Source: Opitutaceae bacterium (GTDB taxonomy: Bacteria > Verrucomicrobiota > Verrucomicrobiia > Opitutales > Opitutaceae). From it: DNA of 64,000 bases. The notes beneath the pieces were generated by a model, which was not told the origin of the DNA, made no database searches, and saw nothing but the letters and a program-made list of their open reading frames with translations. A program made the position numbers and the translations under genes. The DNA is taken from positions 186,001 through 250,000 of the forward strand of contig JANQRT010000068.1 of NCBI GenBank assembly GCA_028284385.1, given 5' to 3'. Every line of letters starts with the position of its first letter. Position 1 is the first letter of the stretch. Below are positions 1 through 8,109 of the stretch, in pieces.

Positions 1-2
1 CG

Positions 3-2087
3 AATCGAAGCGACGATTCCTCCGCATTCCATTTCCTGCCTAAACTCTTTTTCCGCAATACTTGGATATGGGGATGCGAGCACGAGGGTTGCACCTTGAA
101 GCCTTCCATTCGAAAGAGGGATTCAGGAGCGCTGGAACTCGAGCACCAGACCTTGAATCGCTTTCATTTCGAGGCCGATGTCGCTTCGGATGGCGTCGAG
201 CCGATTTTCGTTTTTTCGGAAAACGAAACGAATACCAGAGATTTGTATGATTCCGACAACTACACGCCCTATGTCAAAGACGCTTTCAATCGCTGGCTGA
301 TTCATGGGGAGACGGATGCCGTGAATCCGAAGGAGATCGGGACCATAGCGGCCGTTTACTATCCCTTGAACATATCAGCGAGGGGAGAAGTGACTGTTAG
401 AATGCGTCTGTATTCCGAGGAGGAGCGCCCGAGATCTTCGTTCGGGAAGCCATTCGCAACCGTATTCGAAAAACGGAAACAAGAGGCGGGATCGTATTGG
501 AACGAAGTTTTGAAAGGATCGGATTCCGATGGCGATCGCGAAACGCGGAAGCAGGCCTATGCTGGTCTCCTGTGGAGCAAGCAGTTTTACCATTTCTCGG
601 TTCACGATTGGCTGAGGGGAGATCCCGACATCGCCCAGCCTCCCAAAAAACGGCTTCAAGGTCGCAACAAGGCTTGGAGCCATTTGTTCAATCGAGACGT
701 AATCTCCATGCCGGACAAGTGGGAATATCCTTGGTACGCGGCTTGGGATTTGGCCTTCCACATGATTCCGTTCGCGGACATCGATCCGGATTACGCGAAG
801 CAGCAGCTGATCCTTTTTCTACGGGAATGGTACATGCATCCCAATGGCCAAATTCCCGCCTACGAATGGGAATTCGGGGACGTGAATCCGCCGGTGCATG
901 CCTGGGCTTGCTGGGAGGTGTATAAGCTTGAGCGCGACAAAGGGAGGCAGGATCTGCTTTTCCTAAAACGCGTCTTTCAAAAGCTGCTGCTCAACTTCAC
1001 CTGGTGGGTGAATCGCAAGGATCCTGACGGCAATAATATTTTCAGCGGCGGTTTCCTGGGCCTGGATAACATTGGCGTTTTTGATCGCTCCAAGCCGCTG
1101 CCTGGTGGAGGGCATTTGCAGCAAGCGGACGGTACGGCGTGGATGGCGTTCTATTGCGCCCGCATGCTCTCGATCGCGCTGGAACTGGCCAAGTTCGACA
1201 AGAGCTACTCGGATGTGGCTTCGAAGTTTTTCGAGCACTTCGTGGGAATCGCCGACGCGATGAACAAGCTGGGCGGCGAGGGCCTTTGGGACTCCGAAGA
1301 CGGGTTTTACTACGACCGCATTCGCAGTCAGAGTCTGCCTGACGGCTCCCAACGCATGCGCATTCGCTCGATGGTGGGGATTATTCCGCTGTTCGCGGTC
1401 GATCTCCTCGACGAGGCCGAGCTCGAGCAATTGCCTGGCTTTCGGAGTCGAATGAACTGGTATCTTGAGCATCGGAAAGATCTCGCTCAGCAAATCGCCT
1501 ACATGGAATGCTCCGCCTCGGGAGGCAAGTATCTCCTGGCAATTCCCTCCCGAGAACGTTTGCAAAGCGTGCTTTCGTATCTGTTTTCCGAGGACGAATT
1601 TCTTTCGCCTTACGGAATAAGAGCGCTCTCCAAGTATCATGAGCGTAATCCTTTTTCCATGACGATCGACAGGGAGCGCTACGAAGTCGGCTACGAGCCT
1701 GGAGATTCGCAGAGCTGGCTTTTTGGCGGGAATTCGAATTGGAGAGGACCGGTCTGGTTTCCGGTGAATTACCTTATCGTCGAATCGCTTAGAAGGTACT
1801 ATCGATTCTATGGCGATTCCATCAAAGTCGAAGCCCCAACGGGCTCAGGGAACCTGCTCAATCTAAACGAAGCGGCGGACTTTCTCAGCGAGCGTTTGCG
1901 CTCCTTGTTTCTGCCAGATGCCAACGGCTCTCGACCAGCTCATGGAGATGCCAGTCTGTATTCGGAGGATCCGAACTTCAAAGATCTCGTTCTCTTCTAC
2001 GAATACTTTCACGGAGACAATGGCAGAGGTTTGGGAGCCAGCCACCAAACGGGCTGGACCGCTTTGGTAGCCTCGTTGTTCACCTAG
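3..2087 (+). CDS. GH63/MGH1-like glycoside hydrolase, 5' end outside window
   Basis: The reading frame is open to the left edge, and the residues before the first TTG (base 96), including FRNTWIWGCEHEG, look like family sequence, so the gene starts upstream and only the C-terminal part of about 694 residues is seen. Motifs of the (alpha/alpha)6-barrel glucosidase and mannosylglycerate-hydrolase-like family are present: WYAAWDLAFHMIPF near base 735, whose Asp is a candidate general acid, and WRGPVWFPVNYL near base 1742. Proteins of this type hydrolyse alpha-linked glucose or mannose in oligosaccharides or glycosides; the substrate here cannot be told. It converges on glnII. Family is fairly sure, substrate is not. 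Confidence 0.8.
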   Translation, partial: NRSDDSSAFHFLPKLFFRNTWIWGCEHEGCTLKPSIRKRDSGALELEHQTLNRFHFEADVASDGVEPIFVFSENETNTRDLYDSDNYTPYVKDAFNRWLIHGETDAVNPKEIGTIAAVYYPLNISARGEVTVRMRLYSEEERPRSSFGKPFATVFEKRKQEAGSYWNEVLKGSDSDGDRETRKQAYAGLLWSKQFYHFSVHDWLRGDPDIAQPPKKRLQGRNKAWSHLFNRDVISMPDKWEYPWYAAWDLAFHMIPFADIDPDYAKQQLILFLREWYMHPNGQIPAYEWEFGDVNPPVHAWACWEVYKLERDKGRQDLLFLKRVFQKLLLNFTWWVNRKDPDGNNIFSGGFLGLDNIGVFDRSKPLPGGGHLQQADGTAWMAFYCARMLSIALELAKFDKSYSDVASKFFEHFVGIADAMNKLGGEGLWDSEDGFYYDRIRSQSLPDGSQRMRIRSMVGIIPLFAVDLLDEAELEQLPGFRSRMNWYLEHRKDLAQQIAYMECSASGGKYLLAIPSRERLQSVLSYLFSEDEFLSPYGIRALSKYHERNPFSMTIDRERYEVGYEPGDSQSWLFGGNSNWRGPVWFPVNYLIVESLRRYYRFYGDSIKVEAPTGSGNLLNLNEAADFLSERLRSLFLPDANGSRPAHGDASLYSEDPNFKDLVLFYEYFHGDNGRGLGASHQTGWTALVASLFT

Positions 2088-2117
2088 AGCCTATCCCTTC
2101 GTATTCGGAATTTGGAT

Positions 2118-2150
2118 AAAAAAAGCGATGCCGCTAGGCATCGCTTGAAA
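2118..2150 (-). terminator. Rho-independent terminator of glnII
   Basis: Read on the minus strand, AGCGATGCC and GGCATCGCT form a perfect 9-bp stem around a 4-nt loop, followed by a run of T. It lies just past the glnII stop codon. The A-rich other side could also help stop transcription arriving from the glycosidase gene. Confidence 0.85.
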
Positions 2151-2173
2151 AAGTGTATAGACCTTAAGTTGTC

Positions 2174-3199
2174 TTAGGCAGTCGCAGCTTCGGCTACTGG
2201 CACCTCGCCGATGGTCTTCAGAACGCGAGAACAGATCTGATAAGGATCGCCTTGCGAATTGGGACGACGGTCTTCTAGGTAGCCTTTATAGTCGTTATTC
2301 ACGAAGCTATGAGGAACGCGAATCGAGGCTCCACGGTCCGCCACGCCCCAGCTAAACTTGTCGATAGACTGGGTTTCGTGAAGACCGGTCAAGCGCATAT
2401 GATTATCGGGTCCGTAGGCCGCGATGTGCTCGTCCTTATTCTTCTCGAAAGCGTCCATGAGAGCCATGAAGTACTCCTTGCCGCCAACCTCGCGCATGTG
2501 CTTGGTGGAGAAGTTGCAGTGCATGCCGGAACCATTCCAGTCGCCAGTGAATGGCTTACAGTGCCACTCGACGTAGATTTCGTACTTTTCGCAGAGGCGC
2601 TCTAGCAGGTAGCGAGCGATCCACATATCGTCGGCGCATTTCCTAGAGCCTTTGGCGAAGACCTGGAATTCCCACTGGCCTTTGGCCACCTCGGCATTGA
2701 TGCCTTCATGGTTGATGCCAGCTGCCAGACAAAGCTCGAGATGCTCGTCTACGATTTCGCGAGCCATGGAGCCGACATTGCGGAATCCCACGCCGGTATA
2801 GTATTCGCCTTGAGGATTCGGATAACCTTCTTCCGGCCAGCCAAGAGGACGACCGTCTTCGAAAAGGAAATACTCTTGTTCGAGGCCAAACCATGCGTCG
2901 GGATCGTCAGCGATAGTCGCACGGTAGTTGCTGGGGTGCGGATCGCCGTTGGGAAGCGTTACTTCGCACATGACCAGAAAGGCGTTGTTGCGGCCTGCGT
3001 CTGGGTAAAGCGCTACGGGTTTGAGCATGCAATCGGAATCGCTGCCATCGGCCTGCTGCGTAGAGCTGCCGTCGAAGCCCCATTGTGGACAGTCGTCAAC
3101 GGACTGAGGAGCTTCCTGCACGATCTTAGTCTTGCCGCGTAGATTGGGTATTGGCTGATATCCATCTAGCCAAATGTATTCGAGCTTGTATTTAGCCAT
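2174..3199 (-). CDS. glnII: Glutamine synthetase, type II (eukaryote-like)
   Basis: Makes glutamine from glutamate, ammonia and ATP in the cytoplasm. At 341 residues it has the short length of the GSII class (the GSI class is about 470). The N-terminus LEYIWLDGYQ is the beta-grasp start of this class. Catalytic-domain motifs include WGFDGSST, GLEQEYFLF with metal-binding glutamates, NGSGMHCNFSTK, and the ATP-site region AYGPDNHMRLTG. GSII is typical of eukaryotes and scattered bacteria, including Verrucomicrobia. It is a single-gene unit with its own strong terminator. No adenylylation-type C-terminal extension is present. Confidence 0.95.
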   Translation of the reverse strand: MAKYKLEYIWLDGYQPIPNLRGKTKIVQEAPQSVDDCPQWGFDGSSTQQADGSDSDCMLKPVALYPDAGRNNAFLVMCEVTLPNGDPHPSNYRATIADDPDAWFGLEQEYFLFEDGRPLGWPEEGYPNPQGEYYTGVGFRNVGSMAREIVDEHLELCLAAGINHEGINAEVAKGQWEFQVFAKGSRKCADDMWIARYLLERLCEKYEIYVEWHCKPFTGDWNGSGMHCNFSTKHMREVGGKEYFMALMDAFEKNKDEHIAAYGPDNHMRLTGLHETQSIDKFSWGVADRGASIRVPHSFVNNDYKGYLEDRRPNSQGDPYQICSRVLKTIGEVPVAEAATA

Positions 3200-3368
3200 A
3201 TTGTTTTCGTTCGTGTTAAGGGTTTGGTTGTCCAGAAATCGCTGTGGAAAGTCGGGAGCAGAATCCGGCTCCTGGGACGAAATCCGAGTTCAGCAAAAGA
3301 CGCGCCTTGCGCGAGCAAAAATTTAAAAAATTTCCTAATTCTATTTCTGCGTGGCCATCGCTCTGTTA

Positions 3369-3830
3369 ATGAGCTCAAATTTAATCATGCGCGAGGTCAA
3401 AGATACGCAGAGAGCGGTTGTCCGGATTGGATATGATGGACGCGTGCACAAATGGTACAAGGGTCCCTTGGCCAAGGAGCGGTTCGAGAACGAGATGAGG
3501 ATGCTTCAAGTTTTGGAAGACAATCGATGCCCCTTTGTTCCGAGACTATTGAGCCGGGACGAATCACAGTTGTATATCGTCACTACCAATTGCGGTTCTC
3601 TAGCCACGAAGATCACAGAGGAGAAGGTGAAAGAGCTTTTTGCGGAGCTTGAAGTATACGGGGTCAGACATGAGGACCCCTTTGCTCGAAACATTACCTA
3701 CGATCCTCAACGCGGTCGTTTTTGCGTGATCGATTTCGAGTTCGCGACGCTGGTCGAATCAGGCGCCGGGCTGACTCTCAAGGACGCTGAGGACGAAAAG
3801 GAACGAGAAAAGGCCGAGCGCAAACTATGA
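3369..3830 (+). CDS. Mini protein kinase-like protein
   Basis: A very short kinase-fold protein of about 153 residues. It has a candidate ATP-binding lysine in VHKWYKG, a candidate helix-C glutamate in RFENEMRML, a catalytic loop HEDPFARN of the HxDxxxxN form, and VIDFEFA in place of DFG. These match the RIO/Bud32/lipopolysaccharide-kinase branch of small kinases. The ATG at 3369 is chosen; a GTG at 3351 and an ATG at 3387 are alternatives, and no clear ribosome site separates them. Its last four bases overlap the start of a PP2C phosphatase gene, so the two are translationally coupled. Kinase activity is inferred, and the substrate is unknown. Confidence 0.65.
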   Translation: MSSNLIMREVKDTQRAVVRIGYDGRVHKWYKGPLAKERFENEMRMLQVLEDNRCPFVPRLLSRDESQLYIVTTNCGSLATKITEEKVKELFAELEVYGVRHEDPFARNITYDPQRGRFCVIDFEFATLVESGAGLTLKDAEDEKEREKAERKL

Positions 3831-4669
3831 GCGAGTCCTCTCCTGATTTATACACGCCCGAGCTTTCATGGTCAGGAATGACGCATCCAGGGCGTTTCCG
3901 AAAAAACAACGAGGACGCTTTTCTTGCCCTGACTTTCGACGCTCAGGAAGTTCGCTACCTAGGCAAGGTGGGTGAGGGGTCTTTAACCAAGGGCGATTTC
4001 ATATTCGCGGTGAGCGATGGCATGGGCGGAGCGAACGCGGGGGAATACGCGAGTAGGATTGCGGTCGATAAGATCACCGAGCTGCTTCCTTCCAGTTTCG
4101 AAATCGCGGCAATGGGTATGGATCGAGGATGTGGCCAAATTCTCGTCGAGCTCTTCGCTCGTATCCACCAAGAAATGACACAAATGGGTCAGCACTATGA
4201 CGAACTCAGTGGCATGGGAGCAACGCTTAGCCTGGTTTGGCTAACTCCTGGCTGGGCCCATTTCGCTCACGTAGGCGATAGTCGCATTTACTATCTGCCG
4301 AAGGAGGGGGAGATGAAGCAACTGACTGAAGATCATACCCATGTGGCCTGGCTGTATCGACAGGGCAGGATCACGGAGAGCGAAGCTCGACGGCATCCCA
4401 AGCGGAATATCCTACAGCAAGTGCTGGGAGGCCAGACGCTTAAGGCGACTCCGCAAATCGGTTCAGTCGGACTGGAGTCGGGAGATCGGTTCGCTTTGTG
4501 CACGGATGGGATCAACGACGCGATACGGGACCATCGTATTGAAACATTGGTTGCAAATCCGCCGGTAGCGAGATTTCAGGAGATGGAGATCGCCGACCGG
4601 CTAGTTACCGATGCCTTGGAGGAATCAGGTCGCGATAACCTGACCGCTCTGGTGGTCGAGATTGACTGA
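3827..4669 (+). CDS. PP2C-family protein serine/threonine phosphatase
   Basis: A 280-residue metal-dependent phosphatase. All family motifs are visible: RKNNEDAFL (metal-binding Asp), SDGMGGANAG, GMGATL, VGDSRIYY, CTDGIND and the C-terminal RDNLTALVV. It has no membrane segment and no extra domain, so it should act in the cytoplasm. Its ATG overlaps the stop of the mini-kinase gene (ATGA), suggesting an antagonistic kinase/phosphatase pair made from one mRNA. It converges on ilvB with 14 bases between the genes and no clear terminator. Confidence 0.9.
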   Translation: MSESSPDLYTPELSWSGMTHPGRFRKNNEDAFLALTFDAQEVRYLGKVGEGSLTKGDFIFAVSDGMGGANAGEYASRIAVDKITELLPSSFEIAAMGMDRGCGQILVELFARIHQEMTQMGQHYDELSGMGATLSLVWLTPGWAHFAHVGDSRIYYLPKEGEMKQLTEDHTHVAWLYRQGRITESEARRHPKRNILQQVLGGQTLKATPQIGSVGLESGDRFALCTDGINDAIRDHRIETLVANPPVARFQEMEIADRLVTDALEESGRDNLTALVVEID

Positions 4670-4683
4670 GTTTTTGGGAGAAC

Positions 4684-6459
4684 CTACTTGATGATCATCT
4701 GATCCACCGACTTGCCGGCAGGGATCATTGGCATGACGTGCTCGGTGTAAGGCGTGATGACGTCGAGGACGAAGGCTTCTTCCGAGTCCAGCATTTCCTG
4801 AACCGCATCTCGAAGTTCTTCCCTTTTATGAACGCGCCTGGCCGGCAAGCCGAAGCCGTTTGCGATCTTAACGTAGTCGGGATAGAGAGCGTCGATATTC
4901 TCGGGCGATCCAATGTTGTTTTCGTCGCCTAGAATCGTGTTGCCGCGCACGCTGTCGTAGAAGCGATCCTCCCACTGCATTACCATTCCGAGATGCTGAT
5001 TGTTGAGAATCAAAGCCTTGGCCGCAATCTTCTCGATCTTCGCTGTAGCCAATTCCTGGATATTCATCACGAAAGAGCCATCTCCATCGATATCGATAAC
5101 TTCGCGATCTGGGCAGGCCACTTTGGCGCCTAAGGCCGAAGGATAGCCATATCCCATCGATCCGAGCCCTAGCGAGGAAACATGACTGCGTGGATATTTG
5201 AAATCGTAGAACTGAGCCGCCCACATCTGGTGCTGGCCGACTCCCGTCGTAATGATGGCCTCGCCATCGGTTAATTCATAGAGCACTCGTACCGCTTCCT
5301 GACCCAGAATATGGGGGCTGTCTTCGAATTCGAACGGGTATTCCGTTTTCCACTGGTCGATTTGATCGAGCCAGGCAGTGAGGTCGGGTTTGGCGAAATC
5401 GATTTGCGGCATCAACTCGTTCATGCGGCCCATGGCGAACTTGATGTCGGATACGATGGGATGATGGACGATCTTGTTCTTGTTGTGCTCGGAAGCGTCG
5501 ACGTCGATATGCACGATCTCCGCCTGAGGCGCGAATTTGGATACATCGCCCGTAATGCGATCGTCGAAACGGACGCCGAAAGCCAGCAGCAGGTCGCAAT
5601 TGTGAACGGCTAGATTGCCGTACGCGGATCCGTGCATGCCGAACCATTTCAGCGAAAGGTCGTGCGTCTCCGGAAAAGCTCCCACACCCATCAGGGTCGA
5701 AGAGCAGGGTATACCGGTGCGTTCTATAAATTCCTGTAGCTCCTTGTAGGATTCACTGGCTACGATGCCGCCGCCATAGTAGACCATGGGCCGCTTGGCC
5801 TCTTCCACTAGGCGTAGAACGTTTTTCAGCTCTCCATCGGAAGCGTGGGTCGGGTATTTATTCTCCAGCAGGTCGATTTCCGCGTCCCAGTTCGGCAGGA
5901 TCTTGTTCTGCTGAACGTCCTTGGGCACGTCGATCACAACGGGGCCAGGTCGACCTGTTGTCGCGATCTTGAAAGCCTTTTTCATGATTCGAGGCAACTC
6001 CTCGGTATTCATGACCAGGAAGCTGTGCTTCACCACCGGAAGCGTCATGCCGAAGAAATCGGTTTCCTGGAAGGCGGCCTTGCCAATGAACTTCGAGTAG
6101 ACTTGGCCAGTAATCGCTATCAGCGGCGTACTGTCCATGTAGGCGTCCGCGATGGCCGTCATAAGGTTCGTAGCTCCGGGACCGCTGGTCGCCATGCAGA
6201 CGCCTGGCTTGCCAGTGGCTCTGGCGTAGCCCTCGGCCGCGAAGGATCCTCCTTGTTCGTGCCGAGGAAGAATGGTGCGAATCTTGTCTTTTCGCTTGGC
6301 CAGGGACTGGTGAAATTCCATCGACGCTCCGCCAGGGTAGGCGAAGATGACATCAACGCCTTCGCGTATCAGCGATTCAATGACGATGTCCGCTCCATTC
6401 ATTTCGGAGCTGGTTTCTGCGGAAGGCTTGGCGGTAATCTGTTCGGTTTCGGCGCTCAT
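4684..6459 (-). CDS. ilvB: Acetolactate synthase, catalytic (large) subunit
   Basis: A ThDP enzyme that condenses pyruvate to acetolactate, or pyruvate with 2-ketobutyrate, in branched-chain amino acid synthesis. The 591-residue length is normal. Visible are FAYPGGASMEFHQSL and RHEQGGSFAAEGYARATG at the N-terminus (including the catalytic Glu of the ThDP site) and the C-terminal ThDP/metal motif IDIDGDGSFVMNIQELAT. There is a polar extension of about 20 residues before the conserved part. No regulatory small subunit gene (ilvN) lies next to it, which is unusual, so the subunit must be encoded elsewhere or be dispensable. Biosynthetic rather than catabolic assignment rests on the N-terminal motifs. 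Confidence 0.92.
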   Translation of the reverse strand: MSAETEQITAKPSAETSSEMNGADIVIESLIREGVDVIFAYPGGASMEFHQSLAKRKDKIRTILPRHEQGGSFAAEGYARATGKPGVCMATSGPGATNLMTAIADAYMDSTPLIAITGQVYSKFIGKAAFQETDFFGMTLPVVKHSFLVMNTEELPRIMKKAFKIATTGRPGPVVIDVPKDVQQNKILPNWDAEIDLLENKYPTHASDGELKNVLRLVEEAKRPMVYYGGGIVASESYKELQEFIERTGIPCSSTLMGVGAFPETHDLSLKWFGMHGSAYGNLAVHNCDLLLAFGVRFDDRITGDVSKFAPQAEIVHIDVDASEHNKNKIVHHPIVSDIKFAMGRMNELMPQIDFAKPDLTAWLDQIDQWKTEYPFEFEDSPHILGQEAVRVLYELTDGEAIITTGVGQHQMWAAQFYDFKYPRSHVSSLGLGSMGYGYPSALGAKVACPDREVIDIDGDGSFVMNIQELATAKIEKIAAKALILNNQHLGMVMQWEDRFYDSVRGNTILGDENNIGSPENIDALYPDYVKIANGFGLPARRVHKREELRDAVQEMLDSEEAFVLDVITPYTEHVMPMIPAGKSVDQMIIK

Positions 6460-6568
6460 TGAACTTCGGAAATTTTCGCGGATTAAGATGCGATTCGCTG
6501 TTTCTTAGGCAAGAATGCTTTTATCCGTGGATACGGCTTCGCTTTATTTTAACGAAATCAAGCGGAGA

Positions 6569-7576
6569 CTAGCCAGCGGCTTCGTTGATGTGGATGACTT
6601 TCCCTTCGGCTACCTTCTCTTCGATTTCCCCCAAATGTCGATAGCGGTCGTAGCGCTTCGCTTCGAGTTCCTCTATTGAGAGTTTCTGTAGCTCGGCGAG
6701 ATGCTTTTTCAGCATTTTCTCCAAATTCCTGGCTGCCGCTTCGGCATCGGTATGGGCTCCTCCGAGAGGCTCCTCTATGATGTCGTCGACCACACCGAAT
6801 TTTTTCAGCAGTTTCTGATCGCCAAGTTTCAAGGCCTTAGCCGCCTTGGCGGCTTGCTTCTGGCCTTTGAAAAGGATGGCCGAGCAGCTTTCCGGCGCGA
6901 TAACCGAATAATAGGCGTTTTCGAAAATGAGGACGCGATCGGCTACCGCTATGCCTAGAGCTCCGCCAGAGCCGCCTTCTCCGAGAACGGCTGTAATGAT
7001 CGGCGTGCTCAACTGGCTCATTTCGCGAATGTTTACGGCGATGGCCTCTGCTACGTGTCTCTCTTCAGAACCGATGCCGGGATAGGCGCCTGGAGTATCG
7101 ACCAGAGTAATGACCGGCAGGCCGAATTTCTCGGCCATTTTCATCAGGCGAAGGGCCTTGCGATAGCCTTCCGGGTTGGGCATCCCGAAATTGCGGTGAA
7201 TATTCTCCTTGGTGTTTCTTCCCTTTTGCTGGGCGATCAGCATGACCGACTGGCCGCCGAAAAAGGCGGTGCCCCCGATGATCGACTTGTCGTCGCGGAA
7301 AGCGCGATCGCCATGCAGTTCCTGAAAGTCGTCGAAAATGGCTTCGATGTAGTCGAGCGAGTAGGGCCGTTGGGGATGACGAGCCAACATTACTCGTTTC
7401 CATGGATCCAAGTTGGAGTAGATCGTTTTCTTGGTGCGAGCGATTTTGCTCTCGATAGCCTCAATCTCGTTGGAGACGTCGATGTTGTTTTCCGTGGATA
7501 GCTGGTGCAATGCGTTCAGCTGGTCCATAAGGCCGCGTAGCGGCTTTTCGAAGTCGAGGGCGTATTTGTTGTCCAT
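6569..7576 (-). CDS. accA: Acetyl-CoA carboxylase carboxyltransferase subunit alpha
   Basis: Half of the carboxyltransferase that moves CO2 from carboxybiotin to acetyl-CoA in fatty acid synthesis; partner of the accD product encoded at 30998. Length of 335 residues is normal. Family motifs include HPQRPYSLDYIE, FGMPNPEGYRKALRLM, TLVDTPGAYPG, the oxyanion-hole region GEGGSGGALGI, and ISPESCSAIL-like APESCSAILFKG. The N-terminal helical segment (residues 1-60) is typical. It is the last gene of a queA-TPR-accA group on the minus strand with gaps of 70-90 bases. Confidence 0.96.
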   Translation of the reverse strand: MDNKYALDFEKPLRGLMDQLNALHQLSTENNIDVSNEIEAIESKIARTKKTIYSNLDPWKRVMLARHPQRPYSLDYIEAIFDDFQELHGDRAFRDDKSIIGGTAFFGGQSVMLIAQQKGRNTKENIHRNFGMPNPEGYRKALRLMKMAEKFGLPVITLVDTPGAYPGIGSEERHVAEAIAVNIREMSQLSTPIITAVLGEGGSGGALGIAVADRVLIFENAYYSVIAPESCSAILFKGQKQAAKAAKALKLGDQKLLKKFGVVDDIIEEPLGGAHTDAEAAARNLEKMLKKHLAELQKLSIEELEAKRYDRYRHLGEIEEKVAEGKVIHINEAAG

Positions 7577-7649
7577 GGGCCTGACCGTGTGGGAAGTGGC
7601 GCAATATGGGGCCGTTTTAGTTAATGTCCAGGTTTATTAACGGAGTTTT

Positions 7650-8021
7650 TCAAAGGCTCTCAAAGCCATTTTGAGCCTCTTCCGGATTCTGCAATTGCTG
7701 TTTCCAGCCCAGCATTTTCGCTTGGGCTCCAAATTTTTCCGCCTTCTCCTTGTCGCCCAGCTCTACCCAGATGCGTGACAAGGAGGTGTTGATGAGGAGA
7801 TCGTCGGGTTTAAGGGCGTGGGCTTTTTCCGCTGCGGCCAGGGCTTGCTGATAGTCCTTCTCGAAGTAGTGGACTTCCGTAAGAGCATGCCAGGCCTCGA
7901 ATGATTCGGGAAACTCGCTCAAAGCCGCGTCTAGCTTAGCGACTGCCGTTGCGCTGTCACCCATCGTGAATTCGAAGGTGGCGTCTTCTATAATAGTGGC
8001 TAGATCCTGGTCCTCTGGCAT
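7650..8021 (-). CDS. Small TPR-repeat protein
   Basis: A 123-residue soluble protein with about two and a half tetratricopeptide repeats. One spans FEAWHALTEVHYFEKDYQQA and continues into ALAAAEKAHALKPDDL; the next covers LINTSLSRIWVELGDKEKAE. There is no signal peptide or membrane helix. Such proteins bind partner proteins; the partner is unknown. It sits between queA and accA on the same strand and may be co-transcribed with them, but nothing ties it functionally to either. Confidence 0.8.
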   Translation of the reverse strand: MPEDQDLATIIEDATFEFTMGDSATAVAKLDAALSEFPESFEAWHALTEVHYFEKDYQQALAAAEKAHALKPDDLLINTSLSRIWVELGDKEKAEKFGAQAKMLGWKQQLQNPEEAQNGFESL

Positions 8022-8109
8022 TTAGAAAGTTCGGTTGGGAGGATCGACGCAGAACTTAGGAAATTGTTCATTCATTGTCGAGCCTGAGCGGCTTGAATCA
8101 ATACGGATC

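Noticed and set aside
4670..4683. Bidirectional terminator between the PP2C gene and ilvB
   Set aside because: Only 14 bases with no hairpin; transcription must stop inside the coding ends or by Rho.
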